The position numbers and the translations under genes were made by a program. DNA of 64,000 nt from Treponema sp. J25. GTDB lineage: Bacteria > Spirochaetota > Spirochaetia > Treponematales > Breznakiellaceae. Under the pieces are notes generated by a model. It was not told the DNA's origin and searched no databases. It saw only the letters and a list, made by a program, of their open reading frames with translations. Location: the NCBI RefSeq assembly GCF_004343725.1, contig NZ_PTQW01000013.1:124001-188000 (forward strand), written 5' to 3'. Shown one piece after another: positions 25,045-33,456 of the stretch (positions are counted from its first letter, which is position 1; each line of letters begins with the position of its first letter).

Positions 25045-25561
25045 ACTGTTTGAGTATTGCCCCCACTGTGGGAAATCCACTCCGGAGTTTAAGGGGGGAC
25101 ACTATGTTCTCTGCTCATCCTGTGGGTTTCAATATTTTCATAACGTAGCCACCGCAGTGGGGGCCCTGCTCATCATTGATAACAAGCTTTTGCTCCTGGA
25201 GCGGGCCCAGGAGCCCCGGGCAGGGAAACTTGCCCTGCCGGGGGGCTTTGTGGATCCCGGGGAATCTCTGGAAGAAGCACTGCGACGGGAATGTCAAGAA
25301 GAAGTAGGCCTTATCCTTGAAGAGGAACCCTTACAATTTGTGGCATCTTTCCCTAACCAGTACCTGTATAAAGAGGTGTGGTATAACACCTGCGATGTGT
25401 TTTTTCGGATTTTTCTTAGCCGGGAAAAGATAGCCTCTCTTAAAGCAGACCCTGCTGAAGTCCGGAGTCTCCGCTGGATAGAGGTGGATAAGATTCCCGT
25501 AGAAGAGCTTGCCTTTGAATCTTCCCGGAAGGCGATAGAATATCTCAAGAAAGGGTGTTGA
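25025..25561 (+). CDS. Nudix hydrolase with N-terminal zinc ribbon
   Basis: A 178-residue protein. Residues 1-35 form a zinc ribbon (CPHCGK and CSSCGF pairs), followed by a Nudix domain whose box is complete: [24 protein letters not shown] (the GX5EX7REUXEEXGU pattern, about residues 73-95). The architecture resembles NADH pyrophosphatase/NudC-like proteins, but the substrate cannot be assigned. I prefer a TTG start at 25025, with AGGA 8 bases upstream; a TTG at 25007 has no such site. It is coupled to putP by overlap. The promoter of the next gene begins inside its stop region. Confidence 0.88.
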   Translation: MFTVPNKLFEYCPHCGKSTPEFKGGHYVLCSSCGFQYFHNVATAVGALLIIDNKLLLLERAQEPRAGKLALPGGFVDPGESLEEALRRECQEEVGLILEEEPLQFVASFPNQYLYKEVWYNTCDVFFRIFLSREKIASLKADPAEVRSLRWIEVDKIPVEELAFESSRKAIEYLKKGC

Positions 25562-25586
25562 GGGTTCAAAAAAGCAGGTTTATACT
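25558..25586 (+). promoter_or_regulatory. Promoter giving a leaderless transcript of the sugar-sensing operon
   Basis: TTGAGG (25558-25563, overlapping the Nudix stop), 17 bases, TATACT (25581-25586), 6 bases, GTG at 25593. The geometry is identical to the rsmI promoter. No Shine-Dalgarno is present. Confidence 0.7.
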
Positions 25587-25592
25587 AGCCCT

Positions 25593-26540
25593 GTGAAACG
25601 GCTTTTAATTATTTCTTTATTTGTTTTTGGTTTTCTTTCGCTTCTCACCCTTTCATTTTCTATCAGTTTAATGTTGGGTCTGGGACTTCGAGATTCCCTT
25701 ATCGATTCCCAGAACCCTCGGTATCATTTTTCGGTATACTTACCTGATGCGGAAAACTCTTTTTTTGCTTCTATCAAGAAAGGAATGGAAAAGGGGGCTG
25801 GCGAATACCATGTGGCCATTTCGTATCATTCTATCAATCCCGTAAAGCTTGAACTGCAATATGCTTCTTATACCGGGGTAGATGGAATAATAGTGTGCCC
25901 TTATCTTGATGATGCCTTTGCAAAAGCCCAGATCGAAAAAATTTCAAGCCGGGCTATCCCGGTGGTTTTGATTAATCACATGATTGCCCCTGATCAGCCC
26001 TGGCCCTATGTAGGGCCAAACAGTTTTGATATGGGCAAAAAAATAGGCTCCCGCCTGAGAACGGTAGACGGCCCCCTGATACCAGCCATTGTGTATAGCG
26101 AGAAATCTCCGGGGATTTACGCGGAACGGGAATTGTTAGAGATGGGGCTTACCCTTGCGGTAGGGAATCGGCTCACTCATCCGGTGTACCGTTTGTATAC
26201 TACCACAAACCCCCTGGATGCGGAACGGATCGTGTATCGTTTAAGTCGGGAACATCCTTCCGTTAATATTCTCATATTTACGGATGCTCGGGATACGATA
26301 GCGGCTACCCAGGCCCTGATAGACATGAATTTAGTGGGCAAAGTGCGAATTATTGGTTTTGGAGAAGAAGATGCGATTCTTGATTTTATTCAAAAAGGGG
26401 TCATAGAAGCTACGATAATAATCAATCCTGAAAAAATAGGATACGAAGCTATCCGTTCCCTTTATGAATTAAAAGCAGGGGGATATACCTCTACCTCGGT
26501 GGATACCGGGATAGAACTTGTTGGCGGAGTTCGTAAATGA
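25593..26540 (+). CDS. Membrane-anchored sugar-binding protein, sensory (XylFII-like)
   Basis: A 315-residue type I periplasmic binding protein of the Peripla_BP_4 class. The first 35 residues form an uncleaved-looking membrane anchor (LLIISLFVFGFLSLLTLSFS) with no lipobox cysteine, and the rest is the two-lobed ligand-binding part (YHFSVYLPDAENSFFASIKKGMEKG; VDGIIVCPYLDD). It lies directly before a LytS/YesM kinase and a YesN regulator, with overlapping genes. The same order is known from the clostridial XylFII-LytS-YesN system, in which the anchored protein binds D-xylose and controls the kinase. A sensing rather than transport role is inferred. GTG start, likely leaderless. Confidence 0.85.
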   Translation: MKRLLIISLFVFGFLSLLTLSFSISLMLGLGLRDSLIDSQNPRYHFSVYLPDAENSFFASIKKGMEKGAGEYHVAISYHSINPVKLELQYASYTGVDGIIVCPYLDDAFAKAQIEKISSRAIPVVLINHMIAPDQPWPYVGPNSFDMGKKIGSRLRTVDGPLIPAIVYSEKSPGIYAERELLEMGLTLAVGNRLTHPVYRLYTTTNPLDAERIVYRLSREHPSVNILIFTDARDTIAATQALIDMNLVGKVRIIGFGEEDAILDFIQKGVIEATIIINPEKIGYEAIRSLYELKAGGYTSTSVDTGIELVGGVRK

Positions 26541-28027
26541 AAAAGGGAGTGGGTAATTCCTTTAGGGTTCAGATGGTTATCAGCGTTTTTGGTGTTTTTG
26601 CGCTTTTAGTGGTTTCTACTACCTATATTTTATTTTCTACTATTCGTATTCAGTCAATCATCGAAGAAAGTTTTGAAAAAGAACGGTACTTAAAATCAAT
26701 CCAGGAGGCCCTACAAAAGTACCAGGGACCGCTTTTAGAATATTTATCCAGCAGGTCTTCCAATGCCTTAGCGCAGCATCTTATAGAATCGCAGAATCTT
26801 AAGGATCGCTTACCCGACAATTTCCCTATTCTGAAAGATCCGGGGGCTTTGCGAGAACGGGAATTATATATACTTATCCAATCATACCTGGAGCTTGCCG
26901 AAAAAGCGGTGGAATTAAAACGGGGAAGGAACATCGAAGCCTATATCACCCTGTATGATGAGTTATCAAATCTTCTCACCTATATTAATAATGAAATAGA
27001 ACGAATTAATTCTGAGCGTTTTAGAAATCAAATTGATCAGTTTGGGATTTACATAAATCATTCTCGCAATATTTTACAATGGAATTTGCTTTTTATTATT
27101 TGTATTTCACTCTTTTCGATTTCTTTGTTGTTGCGATCGGTGGAAAAAATGACCGCCCCGATGGTGCACCTTTCTGCTATGGCCAGTGAGCTTTCATCAG
27201 GGAATTTTGCTATTGAAGATATCAAGATGAGTTCGATCCATGAGATAGACCGGGTGGTGGCTGCCTTTAACCAGATGAAACATGAAATTGGCCATTACAT
27301 CGAAGAAATTAAGTTGCAGGAAACGATAAAGCAGGAGTATTTACAGGAACGAATGCGGAACTTAAAAATGCAGGAACTCCTTCGCAGAATGGAAATTTAT
27401 ACCCTTCAATCTCAGATGAATCCCCACTTTCTGTTTAATACCCTGAACACGGGGGTGCAGCTGGCTATTATCGAGGGAGCCGAACGGACCAGTGAATTTA
27501 TGGAGAATTTGGCGCTCCTGTTTCGTCATAACATTAAAAACAAGGAGAGTCTTGTTCCTTTACGCTATGAAATAGAGGGATTACAATATTATTTTTATAT
27601 ACTTAAAATTCGTTTTTCTCATACGCTGCACCTGGTTCTTGATTACCCGGAAGATATTCTTGATGCCTATAAAGTGCCTGTTTCAATATTACAACCCTTG
27701 GTGGAAAATAGCATAGTTCATGCCTTTAAGAGTAAGGAAGATCAAAAGGAAATTATTGTCCGGGTAGAAAAAGATGCGGATTATATAATCCTTAACGTGA
27801 TTGATAATGGGTGCGGTATGTCAGAGGATACCATCTATAAGCTTTTACATCCACTTCCAATCGAAGAATCTTCTACTCGTATTATGGGGCTTGAAAATGT
27901 TATCCAACGTCTTCGTTTTTATTACCCTGAAGAACCGGAAGTTATTTCTATTAAAAGTAGTCCCGGAGAAGGTACCCATATCACCATAAAAATCCCGAGA
28001 GGAAAAGAGCCATGTATCGAGTATTAA
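26537..28027 (+). CDS. Sensor histidine kinase, LytS/YesM type
   Basis: A 496-residue membrane kinase. Transmembrane helices lie at about 10-32 and 175-197, flanking a helical periplasmic region of about 140 residues, then a HAMP-like segment (MASELSSGNFAIEDIKMSS) and a coiled coil. The His_kinase domain carries the phospho-accepting histidine in QSQMNPHFLFNTLNT (about residue 298), followed by the ATPase domain with the N box VENSIVHAF and G box NVIDNGCGMS. Its start overlaps the binding-protein stop by four bases, and it overlaps the regulator gene by 16 bases. The short periplasmic part fits sensing through the neighbouring binding protein. Confidence 0.93.
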   Translation: MKKGVGNSFRVQMVISVFGVFALLVVSTTYILFSTIRIQSIIEESFEKERYLKSIQEALQKYQGPLLEYLSSRSSNALAQHLIESQNLKDRLPDNFPILKDPGALRERELYILIQSYLELAEKAVELKRGRNIEAYITLYDELSNLLTYINNEIERINSERFRNQIDQFGIYINHSRNILQWNLLFIICISLFSISLLLRSVEKMTAPMVHLSAMASELSSGNFAIEDIKMSSIHEIDRVVAAFNQMKHEIGHYIEEIKLQETIKQEYLQERMRNLKMQELLRRMEIYTLQSQMNPHFLFNTLNTGVQLAIIEGAERTSEFMENLALLFRHNIKNKESLVPLRYEIEGLQYYFYILKIRFSHTLHLVLDYPEDILDAYKVPVSILQPLVENSIVHAFKSKEDQKEIIVRVEKDADYIILNVIDNGCGMSEDTIYKLLHPLPIEESSTRIMGLENVIQRLRFYYPEEPEVISIKSSPGEGTHITIKIPRGKEPCIEY

Positions 28028-29490
28028 TTGTGGATGACGAGGAACCCGTCCTGGAAAGTTTTTCCATGCTGTTGGAAAAAGAGTCTCCTGCTTTTGCTGT
28101 AGCAGGAAAAGCCAGGACAGGATACGAAGCGCTTCGTCTTATCCATGAATTACGGCCTGATGTGGTTTTCATGGATATTAATATTCCAGGTATTGATGGG
28201 ATTAAAGTAATTGAAGAAGTCCACCTGGTGGTGCCTGAAACGGTTTTTATTCTTTCTACGGCCTATGAACGTTTTGATCTTGCCCAGCGAGCTTTACCGT
28301 TGGGGGTTTTTGCATACCTTGTAAAACCGATTTCCAGAAAAATTTTTCAACAAACCCTTGATGCGGTAAGGCACCATCTGGAAAAGCGACAGAATCAAGG
28401 TATGCAAAAAAATATCAATCTCTTAGAACGCCAGTTTATGTCAGAAATAATCTGGAAACCCATGAAAGAAGAAGAATGGGAACATTATAAAGAGCTTTTT
28501 AGTCTGGTGTCGGAAAAGGGTTTTGTTGGTATTGTAGAAATTGAAAAGTCGGCTAATGAAATAGGTGAAAAGATAATTCAAAAATTATTAATCCACCATC
28601 GTTGTTTATTTATTATTCAGACCCATCGACTTGTTTTTCTTGTGCCTGAGTCAGTAGATCTTGCTCTTTTTAAAAGGGAATTCATTCGAATTTTAGAAGA
28701 GCTTGAGGTAGATTCCCTTCTGATGTATGGGATCGGTAACGTATACTCGGGCCCAGAAATTTACAAATCCTGTGCCGAGGCTCTGGAAGAGATTCGAAAA
28801 AATAAAAAAAACAAAGATGTTTTCATGAAAGAAAGAATAAAATTTCTAGAGATTCGCAGAAAAATAGGTATTGCTCCTCTGGAAGAAATTCAAGGATTGG
28901 TTTCTGATTTATGGGTAGAAATAAATTCTGCCTATCCTTTTGATGTGGCAAAAGCAAAAATAGCTTCGTTTTTTACTCTTCTTATTGATGATTGCAGCAG
29001 CGTTTTTAAAGGACAAGAAGATATAGTTGTTCCCTTTTTTCCTGTAGAAGAGATAATGAAGATTCAAGATGATAGGGAATGGTACCAATGGAGCGCCCTT
29101 TCGGTGCCAAAATTGTATCATTGTTTTTCTTTAAACCGTAAGGTACATTTTCCGCTTCCTTTAGTTAAGGCACTCAATTATATTAATGAGCATTTTACCG
29201 AGCCGCTCCAATTATCCTCTGTGGCAGAAGAAGTACAGGTTTCTCCTGCGTATTTAAGCCGTCTTTTTTCAGACTTTCTTCAATCTAATTTTGTGGATTA
29301 TGTAACCCAGTTACGGATGGATCGGGCGGAAACACTTTTAAAAACCACTGCTTTAAGTATTAAAGAGATTGCTTTTCAGGTTGGTTATCAGGACCCTAAT
29401 TATTTCAGTAAAATTTTTAAGAAAATCAAGGGTGTTTCACCGTCTACGTTTGGGAGGGAAGAGCAAGAAAACAAACAAAATGTGGAATGA
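28012..29490 (+). CDS. Response regulator, YesN/AraC type
   Basis: A 492-residue regulator. Residues 1-120 are a receiver domain with the acidic pair DDEE, the phosphorylation aspartate in VFMDINIPGIDG (about residue 54) and the lysine in LVKPIS. Residues 130-380 form a linker without recognised fold. The C-terminal 100 residues are an AraC/XylS DNA-binding domain with two helix-turn-helix units (LQLSSVAEEVQVSPAYLSRLF and IKEIAFQVGYQDPNYFSKIFKK). It is the cognate partner of the overlapping kinase and probably activates the sugar-transport genes downstream. Confidence 0.94.
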   Translation: MYRVLIVDDEEPVLESFSMLLEKESPAFAVAGKARTGYEALRLIHELRPDVVFMDINIPGIDGIKVIEEVHLVVPETVFILSTAYERFDLAQRALPLGVFAYLVKPISRKIFQQTLDAVRHHLEKRQNQGMQKNINLLERQFMSEIIWKPMKEEEWEHYKELFSLVSEKGFVGIVEIEKSANEIGEKIIQKLLIHHRCLFIIQTHRLVFLVPESVDLALFKREFIRILEELEVDSLLMYGIGNVYSGPEIYKSCAEALEEIRKNKKNKDVFMKERIKFLEIRRKIGIAPLEEIQGLVSDLWVEINSAYPFDVAKAKIASFFTLLIDDCSSVFKGQEDIVVPFFPVEEIMKIQDDREWYQWSALSVPKLYHCFSLNRKVHFPLPLVKALNYINEHFTEPLQLSSVAEEVQVSPAYLSRLFSDFLQSNFVDYVTQLRMDRAETLLKTTALSIKEIAFQVGYQDPNYFSKIFKKIKGVSPSTFGREEQENKQNVE

Positions 29491-29502
29491 AAGGAGGGGC
29501 AA

Positions 29503-30561
29503 ATGAAACAGTGTAGATGGCTTTGGAAGATTGGTGTGACCGTATTATTAGTAGTATCTCTGGTTATTTCTTGTGATAAACAAAAGGACCATAATAAAGA
29601 AAAAAAATTGGTAATAGGTTTTTCGGTTGCTACTGATACCTTTATCCTTGAACGCTGGAATAAGGATGTTAAAATATTTAGTGGGGCTGCGCGAGATTTA
29701 GGGGCAGATGTTATTGTGCAACTTTCTGCGGGAGGCACAAAAGAACAGATAGCCCAGATTAAATATCTTATTCAACGGCGCATCAATGCCCTGGTGGTGA
29801 TCGCCCACGACATGGAAATGATAGCAGGGGTTATAAAACAGGCAAAGGATGAGGGGATTCCGGTGATTGCCTATGACCGGATGATTTTAGGAATACCCAT
29901 AGATGCCTATGTATCCTTTGATAATGTGGAGGTAGGTCGTTTATTTGCCCGAGCCCTGACTCGAGCAGTTCCTCGAGGAAATTATCTCATTGTCAATGGA
30001 TCGGTGCGGGATAATAATAGTTATCTTGTGAATCAGGGTGTTTACGAAATTCTTAATCCCTTTATAAAGACGGGCCAGATAAAGATTGTACGGGATATCT
30101 GGCTTGATGAATGGAGTTATGATGAGGCCCTGGAAAAAATCGGCAAAGTCTTTGAGGAAACCACCAGTATTGATGCAGTTTCCTGTGGAAACGACCAGAT
30201 TGCCAGTGCGGCTATCCAGAATCTGGCAGAGCGCCGCCTGGCAGGAAAGGTGGCAGTGGTGGGCCAGGATGCGGACCTTATTTCCTGTCAGCGGGTGGTG
30301 GAGGGTACCCAGCTTATGACGGTGTATAAACCTATTGCCCGGCTTGCAAGCCGGGCGGCCTATCTTGCGGTATCCCTGGCAAAGAAAGAAATTCCCTCTC
30401 CACCGGATACCTATATGGATAATAAAAGCGGAACTCCAATCCCTTCGTACATAGAAAAACCTATCGCGGTATATAAACACAATATGGATGAAACGGTCAT
30501 AAGAGATGGATTTCATTCTAGTTCTGATGTGTATCGAAATATCGTAGAAGTAAAAAATTGA
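29503..30561 (+). CDS. Sugar-binding lipoprotein of an ABC transporter (XylF-like)
   Basis: A 352-residue periplasmic binding protein of the xylose/ribose class. A lipoprotein signal ends VSLVISC with Cys24 as the likely lipidation site (a relaxed spirochaete lipobox). The mature protein has LVIGFSVATDTFILERWNKD, INALVVIAHDMEMI, VIAYDRMIL and SFDNVEVG, all typical of XylF/ChvE proteins. It would present sugar to the ABC transporter encoded 1.4 kb downstream. AAAGGAGGGG precedes the ATG. It is one of three binding proteins in this locus, and the only lipoprotein among them. Confidence 0.92.
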   Translation: MKQCRWLWKIGVTVLLVVSLVISCDKQKDHNKEKKLVIGFSVATDTFILERWNKDVKIFSGAARDLGADVIVQLSAGGTKEQIAQIKYLIQRRINALVVIAHDMEMIAGVIKQAKDEGIPVIAYDRMILGIPIDAYVSFDNVEVGRLFARALTRAVPRGNYLIVNGSVRDNNSYLVNQGVYEILNPFIKTGQIKIVRDIWLDEWSYDEALEKIGKVFEETTSIDAVSCGNDQIASAAIQNLAERRLAGKVAVVGQDADLISCQRVVEGTQLMTVYKPIARLASRAAYLAVSLAKKEIPSPPDTYMDNKSGTPIPSYIEKPIAVYKHNMDETVIRDGFHSSSDVYRNIVEVKN

Positions 30562-30603
30562 CATCAAAATATTCTAGAAGAGAGGTATTAAAAAGGACGT
30601 GAT

Positions 30604-30699
30604 ATGAAGAGAGTACAGAAAAATATCAAAATTTTCCCGTATACGGAATTTAAAAGTGACCGCTACACTATGCATACATATTATACCAAGGAGGTATGA
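30604..30699 (+). CDS. Possible 31-codon leader ORF upstream of the sugar-binding protein gene
   Basis: A short frame with an AAGGA ribosome site 7 bases before its ATG, encoding a basic, tyrosine/threonine-rich peptide (starts MKRVQKNIKIF, ends HTYYTKEV). Its last codons cover the AGGAGG ribosome site of the next gene, and its stop (30697-30699) is 5 bases before that gene's ATG. This arrangement would allow translational coupling or leader-peptide control. There is no protein-family support; it may be chance. Confidence 0.35.
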   Translation: MKRVQKNIKIFPYTEFKSDRYTMHTYYTKEV

Positions 30700-30704
30700 G
30701 CGGT

Positions 30705-31820
30705 ATGAAAAAATTTGTAGCCCTACTAGGGATCCTCCTATTAGGAGGATCGATGGTGTTTGCGTCCGGGTCCCAACAAGGATCTGGAACAGGGGGGGGT
30801 GCTCCCCTAATTGGTATTGCTATGCCAGAAACCCATGTGGAACGGTGGCAAAAGGATGGGGCTGATCTTAAGGCCTTCGCTGAAGCAAAAGGGTATCGGG
30901 CAGTAGTTACCTATGGCGATGCGGACCAGAGCAAGCAGAATCAACAAATCCAGGATATGCTTACCAAAGGGGCAAAGCTCCTGATCATCGGTAATATCAA
31001 TGAAGGGGTTATTTCGGTAGTAGCCGATGCGGCCCGGGAAAAGGTCCCTGTCATTGCCTATGACCGCCTTATTCTGGGGTCGGGAGATTATGAGTATTAC
31101 ATTACCTTTGATAACTTTAAGGTTGGTGTTCTTCAAGGGAAGGCTCTGGAAAAGGCATTGAATCTTGCCTCTGCTACAAAAGACAAGCCGAAGATTATCA
31201 CCCTCTTTGCAGGATCTCCGACGGATAACAACTCGAAAATGTTCTTTGATGGGGCCATGAGTGTGCTTAAACCCTATGTAGAGAAGGGAGTACTCCAGAT
31301 CGTCGGACCTGCGCCCTTAAGTTCTGCTGATACGGCTAACTTTACCCGGATTACCACCGAAAACTGGCGGGCCGATATTGCCAAGGCTCGGATGGAAAAC
31401 CTGCTTAATAATGATGCCAAGAATGTGGTATTGGATGGTATTCTTGCCCCCAACGATACCCTTGCTCGGGCAATCATCGAAGCCTGTTCTTCCGATGCAA
31501 AGTATGCGGGCGGCAAGTTGCCGGTGGTAACTGGCCAGGATGGAGAACTTGCCTCTATCAAGTACATTAAAGATGGTAAGCAGTACATGACGGTCTTTAA
31601 AGACACTCGTATGTTAGCCAAGGCTGCCATCGAATTGGCCGATGCGATCCTCAAGGGCCAGACCCCCAATATCCCCGGTGCCCGGTTGGATACCACTACC
31701 TATAATACTGGGAAGAAAGCTGTAAAATCTTACCTGCTCGAACCAGTGGAGGTGACCAAAGAAAATTACAAGAAAATAATGATCGATAGTGGATATTACA
31801 AGGCTTCGGATATTGAATAA
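30705..31820 (+). CDS. Periplasmic multiple-sugar-binding protein (ChvE/XylF-like)
   Basis: A 371-residue soluble binding protein. The signal peptide (1-20, FVALLGILLLGGSMVFA) is followed by SGSQQGSG and a glycine-rich linker, with no cysteine. The ligand-binding body has LIGIAMPETHVERWQKDG, KLLIIGNINEGVIS, VPVIAYDRLIL, LAPNDTLARAI and VVTGQDGELASI, close to ChvE. I choose the ATG at 30705, 10 bases after AGGAGG; the ATG at 30696 is only one base from it. It precedes the ABC ATPase gene, separated by a stable 14-bp hairpin that may raise its mRNA level over that of the transporter genes. Confidence 0.93.
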   Translation: MKKFVALLGILLLGGSMVFASGSQQGSGTGGGAPLIGIAMPETHVERWQKDGADLKAFAEAKGYRAVVTYGDADQSKQNQQIQDMLTKGAKLLIIGNINEGVISVVADAAREKVPVIAYDRLILGSGDYEYYITFDNFKVGVLQGKALEKALNLASATKDKPKIITLFAGSPTDNNSKMFFDGAMSVLKPYVEKGVLQIVGPAPLSSADTANFTRITTENWRADIAKARMENLLNNDAKNVVLDGILAPNDTLARAIIEACSSDAKYAGGKLPVVTGQDGELASIKYIKDGKQYMTVFKDTRMLAKAAIELADAILKGQTPNIPGARLDTTTYNTGKKAVKSYLLEPVEVTKENYKKIMIDSGYYKASDIE

Positions 31821-31845
31821 TAGGTTTTAAATCAGCCTCTAGGAT

Positions 31846-31879
31846 ACTGGATGGGGACCCGAAAAGGTTCCCATCCAGT
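31846..31879 (+). promoter_or_regulatory. Intercistronic 14-bp hairpin between binding protein and ABC ATPase genes
   Basis: Arms 31846-31859 and 31866-31879 pair over 14 positions (one G-T) around a 6-base loop CGAAAA, followed only by TTTG. It is probably an mRNA-stabilising or partly terminating element that lets the binding protein be made in excess over membrane components, as seen in other ABC operons. Confidence 0.7.
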
Positions 31880-31923
31880 TTGTGCATGGTAGGAGAGGAT
31901 AAGTATCTAAAGGAACGCCGGTT

Positions 31924-33447
31924 ATGAGTGATTATATATTAGAGATTAAGAATCTGACAAAAGACTTTCCCGGCGTACGGGCGCTGGATAACGTAAGTTT
32001 AAAAGTAAAACGAGGAGAAATTCATTCTATCTGTGGAGAAAACGGGGCAGGAAAATCCACGTTAATGAGTGTTATTAGTGGAGTATATCCCAAAGGAAGC
32101 TATGAAGGGAAAGTTTTTTTTAAAGGGACCGAAACCCACTATCATAGTGTAAAAGACAGCGAACGGGATGGACTTGCTATCATTCATCAAGAATTGGCCT
32201 TAAGCCCCTATCTTTCCATTTACGAAAACATTTTTCTTGGACACATGAAAACCCGTTTTGGAATTATTAATTGGAATAAATATATTAAGGAGTCTCGTCG
32301 TTATCTTGAGCAGGTTGGCTTACATGAAAATCCGGCAACTATTGTTAGTAAGATGGGTGTGGGAAAACAGCAGCTTGTAGAGATTGCCCGGGCCCTTTCC
32401 AAGAAAGTAGAACTTTTAATTCTAGATGAACCCACTTCCTCTTTAAATGACGAAGAGAGTGAAAAGCTGCTTCAATTAATCAAGCAATTAAAAACGCAGG
32501 GTATTACCTGCATTATGATATCTCACAAGCTGAATGAAGTATTAGAGATAGCCGACACGGTTACCGTTTTACGGGATGGTAAATCTATTTCTACCTATGA
32601 CGTGAAGCAGGATCAGCTTACTGAATCACGGTTAATCCGTGATATGGTGGGGAGGGATCTCACCACCCGTTTCCCGGAACGGGAGCATAAGGTCGGTGAA
32701 ATAGTGATGGAAGTAAAAAACTGGTCTGTGTATCACCCCGACTATCACAGTATTAAAGTGGTGGATTCGGCTTCTTTTTATGTGCGAAAAGGTGAAATTG
32801 TGGCCTTTTGTGGACCCATGGGGGCAGGCCGTACCGAACTGATGATGAGCCTTTATGGCCAATCGTATGGGTCCCGATCAGAAGGAGAATTATACCTTTT
32901 TGGGAAAAAAGTGGAACTCCGTTCGCCCCGGGAAGCAATCCAGGCAGGTCTGGGATATGTTTCGGAGGATAGAAAAAATCTGGGTCTTATTCTTATTCAG
33001 GATGTAAAAAGTAATATATCTATTTCGAGTTTGCCCAAATTGTCCCGTTTTGGGGTTGTAAACAGCCATGAGGAAATATCGGCAGCGGAGCACTACAAAG
33101 AGGAGTTACGAATTAAAACTCCTTCGATCATGCAATTGACGCGGAATCTTTCAGGAGGAAACCAGCAAAAGGTGGCGCTAAGTAAATGCCTTCTGGCGGA
33201 TCCTGAAATATTTATTGTCGATGAACCAACCCGGGGAATCGATGTAGGGGCTAAATCGGAAATTTATCATATCCTCACTGATATTGTTCAGAAAGGTAAA
33301 AGTATAATTCTTGTTACCTCCGAATTGCCTGAAGCGATAGGACTTGCAGATCGAATCTACGTTATGAATGAGGGATGTATTAAAGGGATGCTTACTCGGG
33401 AAGAGGCAACCCAGGAAAAAATCATGCATATTGCATTGCTTAACTAA
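31924..33447 (+). CDS. Sugar ABC transporter ATP-binding protein (XylG/MglA-like)
   Basis: A 507-residue protein with two ABC domains in tandem, typical of the monosaccharide CUT2 class. Domain 1: Walker A GENGAGKST (about residue 40), a changed signature MGVGKQQLVEIARALS, Walker B LLILDEPTSSL. Domain 2: Walker A-like GPMGAGRTEL (about 298), signature LSGGNQQKVALSKCL, Walker B IFIVDEPTRGID. The two sites are unequal, as usual for this class. It powers uptake with the permease encoded 9 bases downstream. The ribosome site is AAAGGAA. Confidence 0.95.
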   Translation: MSDYILEIKNLTKDFPGVRALDNVSLKVKRGEIHSICGENGAGKSTLMSVISGVYPKGSYEGKVFFKGTETHYHSVKDSERDGLAIIHQELALSPYLSIYENIFLGHMKTRFGIINWNKYIKESRRYLEQVGLHENPATIVSKMGVGKQQLVEIARALSKKVELLILDEPTSSLNDEESEKLLQLIKQLKTQGITCIMISHKLNEVLEIADTVTVLRDGKSISTYDVKQDQLTESRLIRDMVGRDLTTRFPEREHKVGEIVMEVKNWSVYHPDYHSIKVVDSASFYVRKGEIVAFCGPMGAGRTELMMSLYGQSYGSRSEGELYLFGKKVELRSPREAIQAGLGYVSEDRKNLGLILIQDVKSNISISSLPKLSRFGVVNSHEEISAAEHYKEELRIKTPSIMQLTRNLSGGNQQKVALSKCLLADPEIFIVDEPTRGIDVGAKSEIYHILTDIVQKGKSIILVTSELPEAIGLADRIYVMNEGCIKGMLTREEATQEKIMHIALLN

Positions 33448-33456
33448 GGAGTTATT

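Noticed and set aside
30562-30703. Riboswitch or attenuator before the soluble sugar-binding gene
   Set aside because: Only a short self-complementary CGTATACG and no stable terminator/antiterminator pair are seen. A small ORF explains the open stretch as well.
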